The notes beneath the pieces are model-generated. The model had not been told where the DNA came from, did no database searches, and was given only the letters and a program-made list of their open reading frames with translations. From contig NZ_BAAAOK010000015.1 of NCBI RefSeq assembly GCF_039530285.1, positions 372,001 to 436,000 on the forward strand: a stretch of 64,000 nucleotides of DNA, in the 5' to 3' direction. The stretch is from Actinomadura_C alba (lineage in GTDB: Bacteria; Actinomycetota; Actinomycetes; Streptosporangiales; Streptosporangiaceae). Every line of letters starts with the position of its first letter. The stretch's first letter is position 1. The translations under genes were made by a program, and so were the position numbers. Below are positions 15,745 through 23,460 of the stretch, piece by piece.

Positions 15745-16551
15745 GTGAAGAACAAGCCGGCCTACGCACTGGGCTCTGTCGACAACGCGCTGTTGCTCCT
15801 GCACCTCCTGCGCGACCACGGGAAGACCACGGTGAGCGAGGCGGCTCGCGAACTCGGCATCGCCAGGTCCACGGCGCACCGGCTGCTCGCGATGCTGGTC
15901 TACCGGGACTTCGCCGTGCAGGACAGCGACCACGGTTACCTGCCGGGCCCGTTCCTGTCGTCGACGTTCGGCGCCGGCCCGCCCGTGCGCGAGCTGCGCG
16001 GGGTCGCGCAACCGCACATGGACGCGCTGTGCCAGCGGGTCCGCGAGACCGTCAACCTGACGGTGCGGGTCGGAACCGAGGTCCGCTTCCTGGCCAGCGT
16101 GGAGTCGGCACAGATCCTCCACGTGGGCGACCGCCGCGGGACCATCCTTCCGGCCCACCAGGCGTCCGGTGGCAAGGCGCTGCTCGCCGAGCTCCCGCGG
16201 GAGCGTCTGCGGGAGCTCTACTCGGTGGAGGGCGACGGCGCGGAGGAGGGCGGCGCCGGCGAGGACGGAGCCCAGCGGCACGTCCTCGACGCCGCCGAAT
16301 GGGCGAAGCTCCTGCGCGACCTCGACGGCCTGCGCGTCAGGGGCTACGCCGTGAACCATGAGGAGACCGAAGAAGGGGTCTCGGCCATCGGCGTCGCCGT
16401 CCGCAACGGGCGGGGGAAGGCCGTCGCGGCCCTGTCGGTGGCCGTGCCGTCCGCCCGGTTCGATTCCGGGCGGATGGACCTGCTGGCGCGGGAGCTGAGG
16501 CGTTCCGTCGGTGAACTCGAGCGCGACCTCGCGGACTTCGCCGAGCTGTGA
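15745..16551 (+). CDS. IclR-family transcriptional regulator of the gentisate operon
   Basis: 268 residues: an N-terminal winged helix-turn-helix (SEAARELGIARSTAHRLL, about 30-50) and a C-terminal IclR effector-binding domain (GxLP-HQASGGKALLA, about 145-160). Divergent from the gentisate dioxygenase gene across a 49-base gap with twin palindromes. IclR proteins in such positions usually sense the aromatic substrate and act on both promoters. Here gentisate or a precursor is the likely effector. The GTG start is 6 bases after a TAGCAT box, again a leaderless layout. Confidence 0.92.
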   Translation: MKNKPAYALGSVDNALLLLHLLRDHGKTTVSEAARELGIARSTAHRLLAMLVYRDFAVQDSDHGYLPGPFLSSTFGAGPPVRELRGVAQPHMDALCQRVRETVNLTVRVGTEVRFLASVESAQILHVGDRRGTILPAHQASGGKALLAELPRERLRELYSVEGDGAEEGGAGEDGAQRHVLDAAEWAKLLRDLDGLRVRGYAVNHEETEEGVSAIGVAVRNGRGKAVAALSVAVPSARFDSGRMDLLARELRRSVGELERDLADFAEL

Positions 16552-16753
16552 GCGACCAGTGCACCGCCGGCGCGGACGTGACGAGGTCTCATCCAGTTGA
16601 CACTCAAGCCGCTGTGAGCCGGGTCACGTCCTCGGCGGCACCGGATCCGGGTGCGCGGCGCCGGCCGAGACCGGGCGGCCCCCAGTCCGGACACGCCGTC
16701 TCACAGCGTGGACCCGTGGGCGTAGCCTTCCGGGGGATGAAAGGATTTGCCTC

Positions 16754-17932
16754 ATGCTGCGCTGGCTGACCGCGGGGGAGTCTCATGGCCCGGCCCTCGT
16801 CACGATCTTGGAAGGGCTGCCTGCCGGAGTACGGGTGACCTCGGCCGACATCGACGAGGCGCTGCGCCGCCGCCGGCTCGGGCACGGGCGGGGCGCCCGG
16901 ATGAAGTTCGAGCAGGATCAGGTCACCATCGTCGGCGGCATCAGGCATGGCCGCACCCAGGGCGGCCCGGTCGCCATCGAGGTCGGCAACACCGAGTGGC
17001 CCAAGTGGGAGACCGTCATGTCGGCCGACCCGGTCGACCCGGACGTGCTCGCCGAGCAGGCCCGCAGCGCACCACTGTCGCGTCCCCGGCCCGGCCACGC
17101 CGACCTGGCCGGAATGCAGAAGTACGGGTTCGACGACGCCCGGCCGGTGCTGGAGCGGGCGAGCGCCCGCGAGACCGCCGCCCGGGTCGCGATCGGCGAG
17201 GTCGCCAAGGCCTTCCTCCGCCAGGTGTGCGGCGCCGAGGTCCTCAGCCACGTCGTCGAGCTCGGCGAGATCGGCACATCCCCCGACGCGCTGCCCGGGC
17301 CCGACGACCTCGCTCGGGTCGACGCCGACCCGGTGCGCTGCTTCGACCCCGAGGCGAGCGCCGCGATGGTGGCCCGGATCGACGAGATCAAGAAGGCCGG
17401 TGACACGCTCGGAGGCGTCGTCGAGGTGCTCGCCTACGGCCTGCCGCCCGGTCTCGGCAGCCATGTCCACTGGGACCGGCGGCTCGACGCCCGGCTGGCG
17501 GGTGCCCTCATGGGCATCCAGGCGATCAAGGGCGTCGAGGTCGGCGACGGCTTCACCACCGCCCGCAGGCCGGGTTCCGAGGCGCATGACGAGATCGAGA
17601 ACACGCCCGAGGGCATCAGGCGCCGCACCGGCCGGGCCGGTGGCATCGAGGGCGGCATGACCACGGGCGACCCGGTGCGGGTGCGCGCGGCGATGAAGCC
17701 GATCTCGACCGTGCCGCGGGCGCTCGACACCGTCGACGTGCGCACCGGCGAACCGGCCAAGGCGATCAACCAGCGCAGCGATGTGACCGCCGTGCCGGCG
17801 GCCGGCGTCGTCGCCGAGGCGATGGTGGCGCTCGTCCTCGCCCAGGCGATCCTGGAGAAGTTCGGCGGCGACTCCGTGGAGGAGACCGCGCGCAACCTGC
17901 AGGGCTACCTTTCGTCCCTCACCATCAAGTAG
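16754..17932 (+). CDS. aroC: Chorismate synthase
   Basis: 392 residues, standard length. It begins MLRWLTAGESHGP and carries the FMN-binding signatures: an arginine-rich segment near 45-50 (RRRLGHGRGARM), and the GGIEGGMTTG and RAAMKPIST motifs. It converts EPSP to chorismate with reduced FMN as cofactor. First of the aroC-aroK-aroB-aroQ run; aroK follows after 14 bases. AAAGGA lies 8 bases before the ATG. A -10-like TAGCCT at 16723-16728 is a candidate promoter for the run. Confidence 0.98.
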   Translation: MLRWLTAGESHGPALVTILEGLPAGVRVTSADIDEALRRRRLGHGRGARMKFEQDQVTIVGGIRHGRTQGGPVAIEVGNTEWPKWETVMSADPVDPDVLAEQARSAPLSRPRPGHADLAGMQKYGFDDARPVLERASARETAARVAIGEVAKAFLRQVCGAEVLSHVVELGEIGTSPDALPGPDDLARVDADPVRCFDPEASAAMVARIDEIKKAGDTLGGVVEVLAYGLPPGLGSHVHWDRRLDARLAGALMGIQAIKGVEVGDGFTTARRPGSEAHDEIENTPEGIRRRTGRAGGIEGGMTTGDPVRVRAAMKPISTVPRALDTVDVRTGEPAKAINQRSDVTAVPAAGVVAEAMVALVLAQAILEKFGGDSVEETARNLQGYLSSLTIK

Positions 17933-17946
17933 CGGAGCAAGCCCCT

Positions 17947-18450
17947 ATGACACGCCCCAAGGCAGTGATCATCGGACCGCCCGGGTCCGGCAAGACGACC
18001 GTCGGCAGCCGGCTGGCCGAACGCCTGTCGGTCGGCTTCCGCGATACCGACGCCGACGTCGAGGCGGTCGCGGGCAAGCCGGTCGGCGAGATCTTCATAG
18101 ACGAGGGAGAGCCGCGCTTCCGCGAGCTCGAACACGCGGCCGTACGCACCGCGCTGGCCGAGCACGACGGCGTGCTGGCGCTGGGCGGCGGCGCGGTCCT
18201 CGACGAGGGCACCCAGCTGCTCCTCGCCGAGCACACGGTCGTCTACCTCGAGGTGGGCCTGGCCGACGCGGTGAAGCGCGTCGGCCTGGCCTCGGCGCGC
18301 CCGCTGCTCGTGCTGAACCCGCGCAGCCAGTTGAAGCGGCTCCTCGAGGAGCGGCTGCCCGTCTATGAGCGCCTCGGCACCATCACCGTGTCCACCGGCG
18401 GACGTGAGCCCGACGAGATCGTCGACCAGATCGTCAAGGAGATCTCTTGA
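17947..18450 (+). CDS. aroK: Shikimate kinase
   Basis: 167 residues, one P-loop kinase domain. Walker A GPPGSGKTT at 10-18, the shikimate-binding DTDADVE region near 33-39, and the GGGAVL motif near 80. It phosphorylates shikimate at the 3-OH using ATP. The stop overlaps the aroB TTG start (TTGA), so the two are translationally coupled. Confidence 0.97.
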   Translation: MTRPKAVIIGPPGSGKTTVGSRLAERLSVGFRDTDADVEAVAGKPVGEIFIDEGEPRFRELEHAAVRTALAEHDGVLALGGGAVLDEGTQLLLAEHTVVYLEVGLADAVKRVGLASARPLLVLNPRSQLKRLLEERLPVYERLGTITVSTGGREPDEIVDQIVKEIS

Positions 18451-19538
18451 CCGCCACGAGAATCAGAGTGCGAGGCGACGTCCCCTACGACGTCGTCGTG
18501 GGCACCGGTGTCCTCGGCGAGCTCCCCGGCATGCTCGGCGACAGCGTCCGTACGGTCGCGGTCGTGCACGCTGAGGGGCTGCCCGAGATCGCCCGGCCGG
18601 TGCGCGGCGCGCTGGAGCAGGCGGGGCGCACCGTCCATACCCTGCCGGTACCCGACGGTGAGGCGGCCAAGGAGATCGGCGTGCTCGCCGGGCTCTGGTC
18701 GCGCTTCGCCGAACTGGGCGTCACGCGCTCGGACGCGATCGTCGGAGTGGGCGGCGGCGCCGCCACCGATCTGGCCGGATTCGCCGCGGCCTCCTGGCTG
18801 CGGGGCGTCACCTCGGTGCTCGTACCCACCACGCTGCTCGGCATGGTCGACGCGGCCATCGGGGGCAAGACCGGGATCAACATTCCCGAGGGCAAGAACC
18901 TGGTCGGCGCCTTCCACCCGCCCGCCGGGGTGCTGTGCGACCTGACCACCCTGATGACCATGCCGGGTGAGGACTACATCAGCGGTCTCGCCGAGATCGT
19001 CAAGGCCGGCTTCATCGCCGATCCGGTCATCCTCGACCTGGTCGAGGACGATCCCGAGGGGGCCGCCGCGCCCGACGGCACCCACACCCGGGAACTCGTC
19101 GAGCGGGCCATCCGGGTCAAGGCCGACGTGGTGTCGTCCGACCTGCGGGAGAGCGGGCTCAGGGAGATCCTCAACTACGGGCACACCCTCGCCCACGCGA
19201 TCGAGAAGGCGGAGGACTACCGGTTCCGGCACGGCCACGCGGTCGCCATCGGCATGGTCTACGCGGCCGAACTCGGCCGGCTCACCGGCCGCCTCGATGA
19301 CGCCGTGGCCGACCGGCACCGCTCCGTGCTCGCGTCCGTCGGGCTGCCCACCTCGTACGGCGCGGACGCCTGGCCCGCGCTGCGCGACGGCATGCGGGTC
19401 GACAAGAAGGCGCGGGGCGGGCAAGGGGGCACGCCGCGGCTCCGCTTCGTCGTGCTCGACGGGCCGGCCAAGCCCGGACTGCTCGAGGATCCCGACGAGT
19501 CCCTGCTCGAGACCGCGTACCGGAGGATCTCCCGGTGA
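18447..19538 (+). CDS. aroB: 3-Dehydroquinate synthase
   Basis: 363 residues. NAD-binding GVGGGAATDLAGFAA (near 104-118), zinc/substrate ligands in GLAEIVKAGF, NYGHTLAHAIE and RHGHAVAIGM. It converts DAHP to 3-dehydroquinate. The start is an unusual TTG at 18447, supported by AAGGAG at 18436-18441 with a 5-base spacer and by alignment of the N-terminus with family members. Confidence 0.97.
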   Translation: MTATRIRVRGDVPYDVVVGTGVLGELPGMLGDSVRTVAVVHAEGLPEIARPVRGALEQAGRTVHTLPVPDGEAAKEIGVLAGLWSRFAELGVTRSDAIVGVGGGAATDLAGFAAASWLRGVTSVLVPTTLLGMVDAAIGGKTGINIPEGKNLVGAFHPPAGVLCDLTTLMTMPGEDYISGLAEIVKAGFIADPVILDLVEDDPEGAAAPDGTHTRELVERAIRVKADVVSSDLRESGLREILNYGHTLAHAIEKAEDYRFRHGHAVAIGMVYAAELGRLTGRLDDAVADRHRSVLASVGLPTSYGADAWPALRDGMRVDKKARGGQGGTPRLRFVVLDGPAKPGLLEDPDESLLETAYRRISR

Positions 19539-19575
19539 GCCGGATCGACACAGCGCGGCGGCCGAGGAGTGAGCC

Positions 19576-20019
19576 ATGAAGACCGTCCTTGTGCTGAACG
19601 GACCGAACCTCGGCCGGCTCGGCACCCGGGAACCCGATGTCTACGGTGCCGAGACCTTCGAGGATCTGGTCGCGCTGTGCCGCGACACCGGGCGCCGGCT
19701 CGGCCTGCACGTCGAGGTGCGCCAGACCGACGACGAGGCGGAGATGATCGGGTGGGTGCACGAGGCGGCCGACGAGAAGACGCCCGTCGTGCTGAACCCG
19801 GCCGCGTTCACCCACTACTCGTACGCGCTACGGGACGCGCTCGCTCAGCTCACCGCCCCGCTGATCGAGGTGCATCTGTCCAACCCGGCCGCGCGGGAGG
19901 AGTTCCGGCACACCTCGGTCGTCGCGGCCGTGGCGACCGGGACCATCGCCGGCTTCGGCTTCACGTCGTACGTCTTGGCCCTGCGGGCGATCGCCGAGCT
20001 GTCGGCCGAGACCGCGTGA
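19576..20019 (+). CDS. aroQ: 3-Dehydroquinate dehydratase, type II
   Basis: 147 residues, the compact dodecameric type II enzyme. The start motif LNGPNLGRLGTREP includes the loop arginine and catalytic tyrosine region (DVYG). NPAAFTHYSYALRDAL and EVHLSNPAAREEFRH supply substrate and catalytic His residues. It removes water from dehydroquinate to give dehydroshikimate. GAGGAG sits just upstream of the ATG. The next gene starts inside its stop (GTGA). Confidence 0.97.
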   Translation: MKTVLVLNGPNLGRLGTREPDVYGAETFEDLVALCRDTGRRLGLHVEVRQTDDEAEMIGWVHEAADEKTPVVLNPAAFTHYSYALRDALAQLTAPLIEVHLSNPAAREEFRHTSVVAAVATGTIAGFGFTSYVLALRAIAELSAETA

Positions 20020-20396
20020 GGACCGGCCCCCGACCGGCGCGACGCGACCGGCTCCTGATCGGGGTCTACGCCGCCATCGCGCTGGGCGCGCTGACCGCCA
20101 CCTGGTGGCAGAACATCCGGTTCCTGCGCAGCGAGGACAACGGCGGCGTCCTCGGCTTCGTCCGCGACGGTTACGCCAACCCGGCCGCCGCGTCGATCAG
20201 CAACGACATCATCTTCGTGCTGCTCGCGGTGGTCGTCCTCATGGTGGTCGAGGCGCGCCGGCTGGGCATCCGCCATGTCTGGACCTACCCGCTGCTGTCG
20301 CTCGCCGTCGCCCTCAGCGTCGCCCTTCCGCTCTTCCTCATCGCGCGTCAGTACGCGCTCATACGCCGCGACGCCGAGCCGCGGGCGCCGTCCTGA
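20016..20396 (+). CDS. DUF2834 small membrane protein
   Basis: 126 residues with three hydrophobic helices. The pattern GFVRDGYANPAAASISNDIIF, an ExRRLGI motif after the second helix, and a final ALPLFLIAR match the DUF2834 layout as I recall it. Function unknown. GTG 20016 overlaps the aroQ stop (GTGA), so it is translationally coupled to aroQ although it has no known link to the shikimate pathway. Confidence 0.8.
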   Translation: MRTGPRPARRDRLLIGVYAAIALGALTATWWQNIRFLRSEDNGGVLGFVRDGYANPAAASISNDIIFVLLAVVVLMVVEARRLGIRHVWTYPLLSLAVALSVALPLFLIARQYALIRRDAEPRAPS

Positions 20397-20513
20397 CCCC
20401 ACCGCCGTTCGCGGGGAGCCGGACCGAGGACTGCGCGGAGACCGCCGAGGACGGGGCGCTAGCCTACAGCGAACGGGAAACTGAATAAGGTTCGGTTGAG
20501 AGGGAGGCGCCGG

Positions 20514-21563
20514 ATGCGCATCGGAATGGCTCTGAACTACTCGGGCGGCTTCAAGCAGACCGTCGAGGAACTGGCCGACTACGAGAAGGCCGGTCTGGAC
20601 ATCGTGTTCGTTGCCGAGGCGTACACGTTCGACGCGGTGAGTCAGCTCGGCTACATCGCCGCCAAGACCGAGCGGCTCGAGATCGCGTCGGGCATCCTGC
20701 CGATCTACTCGCGCACGCCGACTCTGCTGGCGATGACCGCGGCGGGTCTGGACTATGTCTCTGAGGGCCGTTTCACGCTCGGCCTCGGTGCCTCGGGCCC
20801 GCAGGTCATCGAGGGCTTCCACGGCGTGCCGTATCACGCGCCGCTCGGCCGTACACGTGAGATCGTCGAGATCTGCCGCAAGGTATGGAAGCGCGAGGAG
20901 CGCCTCACCCACGACGGCAAGCACTACACCTTGCCGCTGCCCGCGGACCGGGGCACCGGGCTCGGCAAGCCGCTGAAGATCATCAACCACCCGGTGCGCC
21001 CGCGGATCCCGGTGGTCATCGCGGCCATCGGACCCAAGAACGTGGAGCTCGCGGCAGAGATCGCCGAGGGCTGGGAGCCGATCTTCTACCTGCCCGAGAA
21101 GGCCGCCGAGGTGTGGGGGTCGTCGCTCGCCGCCGGACGGGACAAGCGCGACCCGGAGCTCGGCGACCTCGACATCGTCGGCCAGGCGCACCTGGCCATC
21201 GGCGACGACGTGGAGGGGCTGCGCGAGTTCGGCCGCCCGATGGCCGCGCTCTACATCGGCGGCATGGGCGCCAAGGGCAAGAACTTCTACAACGACCTCT
21301 TCCGGCGCTACGGGTGGGAGAAGGAGGCCGACGAGATCCAGGACCTGTACCTCAGCGGCAAGCAAAAGGAGGCGGGCGCGAGGGTCCCCGCCGAACTGCT
21401 GGAGAAGATGTCGCTGATCGGCCCGGAGTCGCATGTGAAGGAACGCCTCGCCGCCATGAAGGAGTCGGGCGTCACCACGCTCAACGTCACCCCGATCGCC
21501 CGTGATCACAAGGCCCGGCTGGCGCTGATCGAGAGGGTGAAGGAACTCGCCGCCGAGGTATGA
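20514..21563 (+). CDS. LLM-class F420-dependent oxidoreductase
   Basis: 349 residues from the ATG at 20514 (GGGAGG at 20502-20507). Luciferase-like TIM barrel: MRIGMALNYSGGF start, ASGILPIYSRTP in the third strand region, GRFTLGLGASGPQVIEGFHG near 85-105 for flavin/F420 phosphate binding, and PVVIAAIGPKNVELAAEIA. The family is mostly F420-dependent in actinobacteria, but the substrate cannot be predicted and FMN use is possible. It converges on the second GT-C gene with only 36 bases between. Confidence 0.88.
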   Translation: MRIGMALNYSGGFKQTVEELADYEKAGLDIVFVAEAYTFDAVSQLGYIAAKTERLEIASGILPIYSRTPTLLAMTAAGLDYVSEGRFTLGLGASGPQVIEGFHGVPYHAPLGRTREIVEICRKVWKREERLTHDGKHYTLPLPADRGTGLGKPLKIINHPVRPRIPVVIAAIGPKNVELAAEIAEGWEPIFYLPEKAAEVWGSSLAAGRDKRDPELGDLDIVGQAHLAIGDDVEGLREFGRPMAALYIGGMGAKGKNFYNDLFRRYGWEKEADEIQDLYLSGKQKEAGARVPAELLEKMSLIGPESHVKERLAAMKESGVTTLNVTPIARDHKARLALIERVKELAAEV

Positions 21564-21599
21564 CGAGGTAAGAGGTAGGAGCGGCGCGGCGGCGGCGTT

Positions 21600-23375
21600 T
21601 CACTGGCGTGGCGGTGCCGTTCGTCGCCAGGCGACCAGTTCCCAGTTCGCCAGGACCGGGTTCCAACCCGGTGGGGCAGCGGGCCAACTGGCGGACGCAG
21701 GCCCCGCCCCGAACTGGGCCGGGGGCACCACGACCAGGGTGGCCTCGGAGGGCAGAGACTGCGGGTCGCGTGGGTCGAAGTAGAGCGGCGAATGCGGCGT
21801 CTGGATGGCCACCATGCCATGGCGCCAGCGATTGGGATCCTGGCCGTCAACGGCGACCCGGTCGGCGCTGGTGAGGCCTGCGGCCTTCAGGTTCACGTTG
21901 CGAATCTGTCCCACTATCGTGTCGACGTCCTTGTGCCTGACCACGACGCCGACGACGAGGTGCAACACCGCCAAGCCGGCGCCGATCGCGATCATCGGCC
22001 GTCCGCCGCCCTTGCCGCTGGTGATCGCCAGGACGAGCAGGATGAGGATCAACAGGGCGGCGACGGTGCCGTGCACGGGGCGCAGCGCGCTCCAGCTCCA
22101 GGTCAGGAATTGCATCTCCAGGAAGTCCCCGGGCAAGTACAGATCGTGCTTGAGCCGGTCTCCGGCGTGGAGCACCAAGATCGCGCAGGCCGCGGCGGCC
22201 AGGGCCGCCACCGCTTGGGCCGCCTGCAGGAGCCGGGCACGAGGGGCGCGGGCCAGGACCGCCACGCCGAGAATGAACAGGGCCGCCTGGAAGGGATGGA
22301 GGTAGCGACCGTAGGCGAAGTTACTGACCCGGTCTTCATCGATGAGTGCGGCAGCGCTGAGCAGCGCGACCGCAGTCATGGTGGCCAGAAGCGCGGCGGC
22401 GATCGCCTTCGTGGGGACCGGGGTGCCGCGGTGGAGCAGGGCCCACACCAACGCGGCCAACCCGAGACCGCCGACACCCCAGGCGCCCACGATCTGATAC
22501 CAGGCTTGGCCGGCGCCGAGCGCCAACGTCCAGCCCCAGCCATCCGGACTGGTGACCCGCGAACGCAGGGTTTCGCCCAGGGGGTTGACCACGTCGGAGT
22601 ACAGGGTCGCCCGGAGCCAGCGGTTCAACGCCCAGGCCGAAGCCACCATGACGGTCAGAATCTGCCCGGCTCGCCACACGCCTTGCCTTGGTGCCCAGCC
22701 GCGCCACAAGACGACCGCCACGACGGCCAAGTGGATGATCAGAATGAACTGCCCTCGGGTGTGCAGCGCGTAGGCGTAGCCCACGACCAGACTGGCTCCG
22801 GCCAGATGGGCGGGACCGCGGCCGCTCAGCCAGGCGTGCAGCAGCAGCAACCAACCCAGCACGACCGCGGGGAAGACCGCGTCGGCGATCGCGATCTGCC
22901 CGTAGAAAAGTCCCGCGGGCAGCAACGCGGCGGCGTGGGCCGAAACATAGGCCGCGCGGCGCGACAGACCCAGCCGCCGCAACGCCAGGAAGGCCAGGAT
23001 CAGCACCGACGCGCCGATCAGCGCGTTCACCGTCATCGCGTACCGGTGCACGAACGTCAGCTCGTCGCTGATCAGGTAGGCGGGAATGACCAGCAGTCCG
23101 TACCCGACCTCGTGGAAGGTCGCGCCGAAAACGTTGGCACCCTGTCCTCCGGCCAGCGTCCGGCCGGCGAGCAGGAAGGTGACGTCATCCAGCCACCAGG
23201 GCAGCGGAACCCCCCAATTCACCAATGACAACCGCAGAACGACGTGGACCAGCCACCCGGCCAGCAACGCCAGCGGCCATCGATACGTCCACATCACGGT
23301 CAGGCGCAACCGCGCCAACCCTTCGTGCAAGGAGGCCGCGGTCTCCCGGCCCAGCAACTTCTCCCCCAAGGTCAT
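21600..23375 (-). CDS. GT-C type multi-pass membrane glycosyltransferase, paralogue
   Basis: 591 residues, 10 or more hydrophobic helices. Acidic pair D63-D64 (WWLDDVTF) after the first helix matches the GT-C metal/donor site. Strongly similar along its length to the protein at 4958-6709: SPDGWGWTL, AWYQIVGAWGV, an RGTPVPTKA loop, NFAYGRYL, LHAGDRL and a C-terminal VAWRR. Follows the spermidine-synthase-like gene after 85 bases on the same strand, so the two are probably one transcript. Donor and acceptor unknown. Together with its paralogue it forms a lineage-specific pair lying 15 kb apart. Confidence 0.75.
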   Translation of the reverse strand: MTLGEKLLGRETAASLHEGLARLRLTVMWTYRWPLALLAGWLVHVVLRLSLVNWGVPLPWWLDDVTFLLAGRTLAGGQGANVFGATFHEVGYGLLVIPAYLISDELTFVHRYAMTVNALIGASVLILAFLALRRLGLSRRAAYVSAHAAALLPAGLFYGQIAIADAVFPAVVLGWLLLLHAWLSGRGPAHLAGASLVVGYAYALHTRGQFILIIHLAVVAVVLWRGWAPRQGVWRAGQILTVMVASAWALNRWLRATLYSDVVNPLGETLRSRVTSPDGWGWTLALGAGQAWYQIVGAWGVGGLGLAALVWALLHRGTPVPTKAIAAALLATMTAVALLSAAALIDEDRVSNFAYGRYLHPFQAALFILGVAVLARAPRARLLQAAQAVAALAAAACAILVLHAGDRLKHDLYLPGDFLEMQFLTWSWSALRPVHGTVAALLILILLVLAITSGKGGGRPMIAIGAGLAVLHLVVGVVVRHKDVDTIVGQIRNVNLKAAGLTSADRVAVDGQDPNRWRHGMVAIQTPHSPLYFDPRDPQSLPSEATLVVVPPAQFGAGPASASWPAAPPGWNPVLANWELVAWRRTAPPRQ

Positions 23376-23460
23376 TCGGGCACCACTTTCTCGCGGGCAC
23401 CGTGACGGTGCCGGGTGAAGGGCCTGACTGTCACGTTCGGGCCGCAGGCGTGGCGGGGTG

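Noticed and set aside
19845..21509. 554-codon frame on the minus strand
   Set aside because: Antisense shadow of aroQ, the DUF2834 gene and the LLM oxidoreductase gene, with no recognisable domain.
21792..23228. 478-codon frame on the plus strand
   Set aside because: Antisense to the GT-C paralogue. Its Gln/His/Arg-rich composition is typical of a shadow frame.
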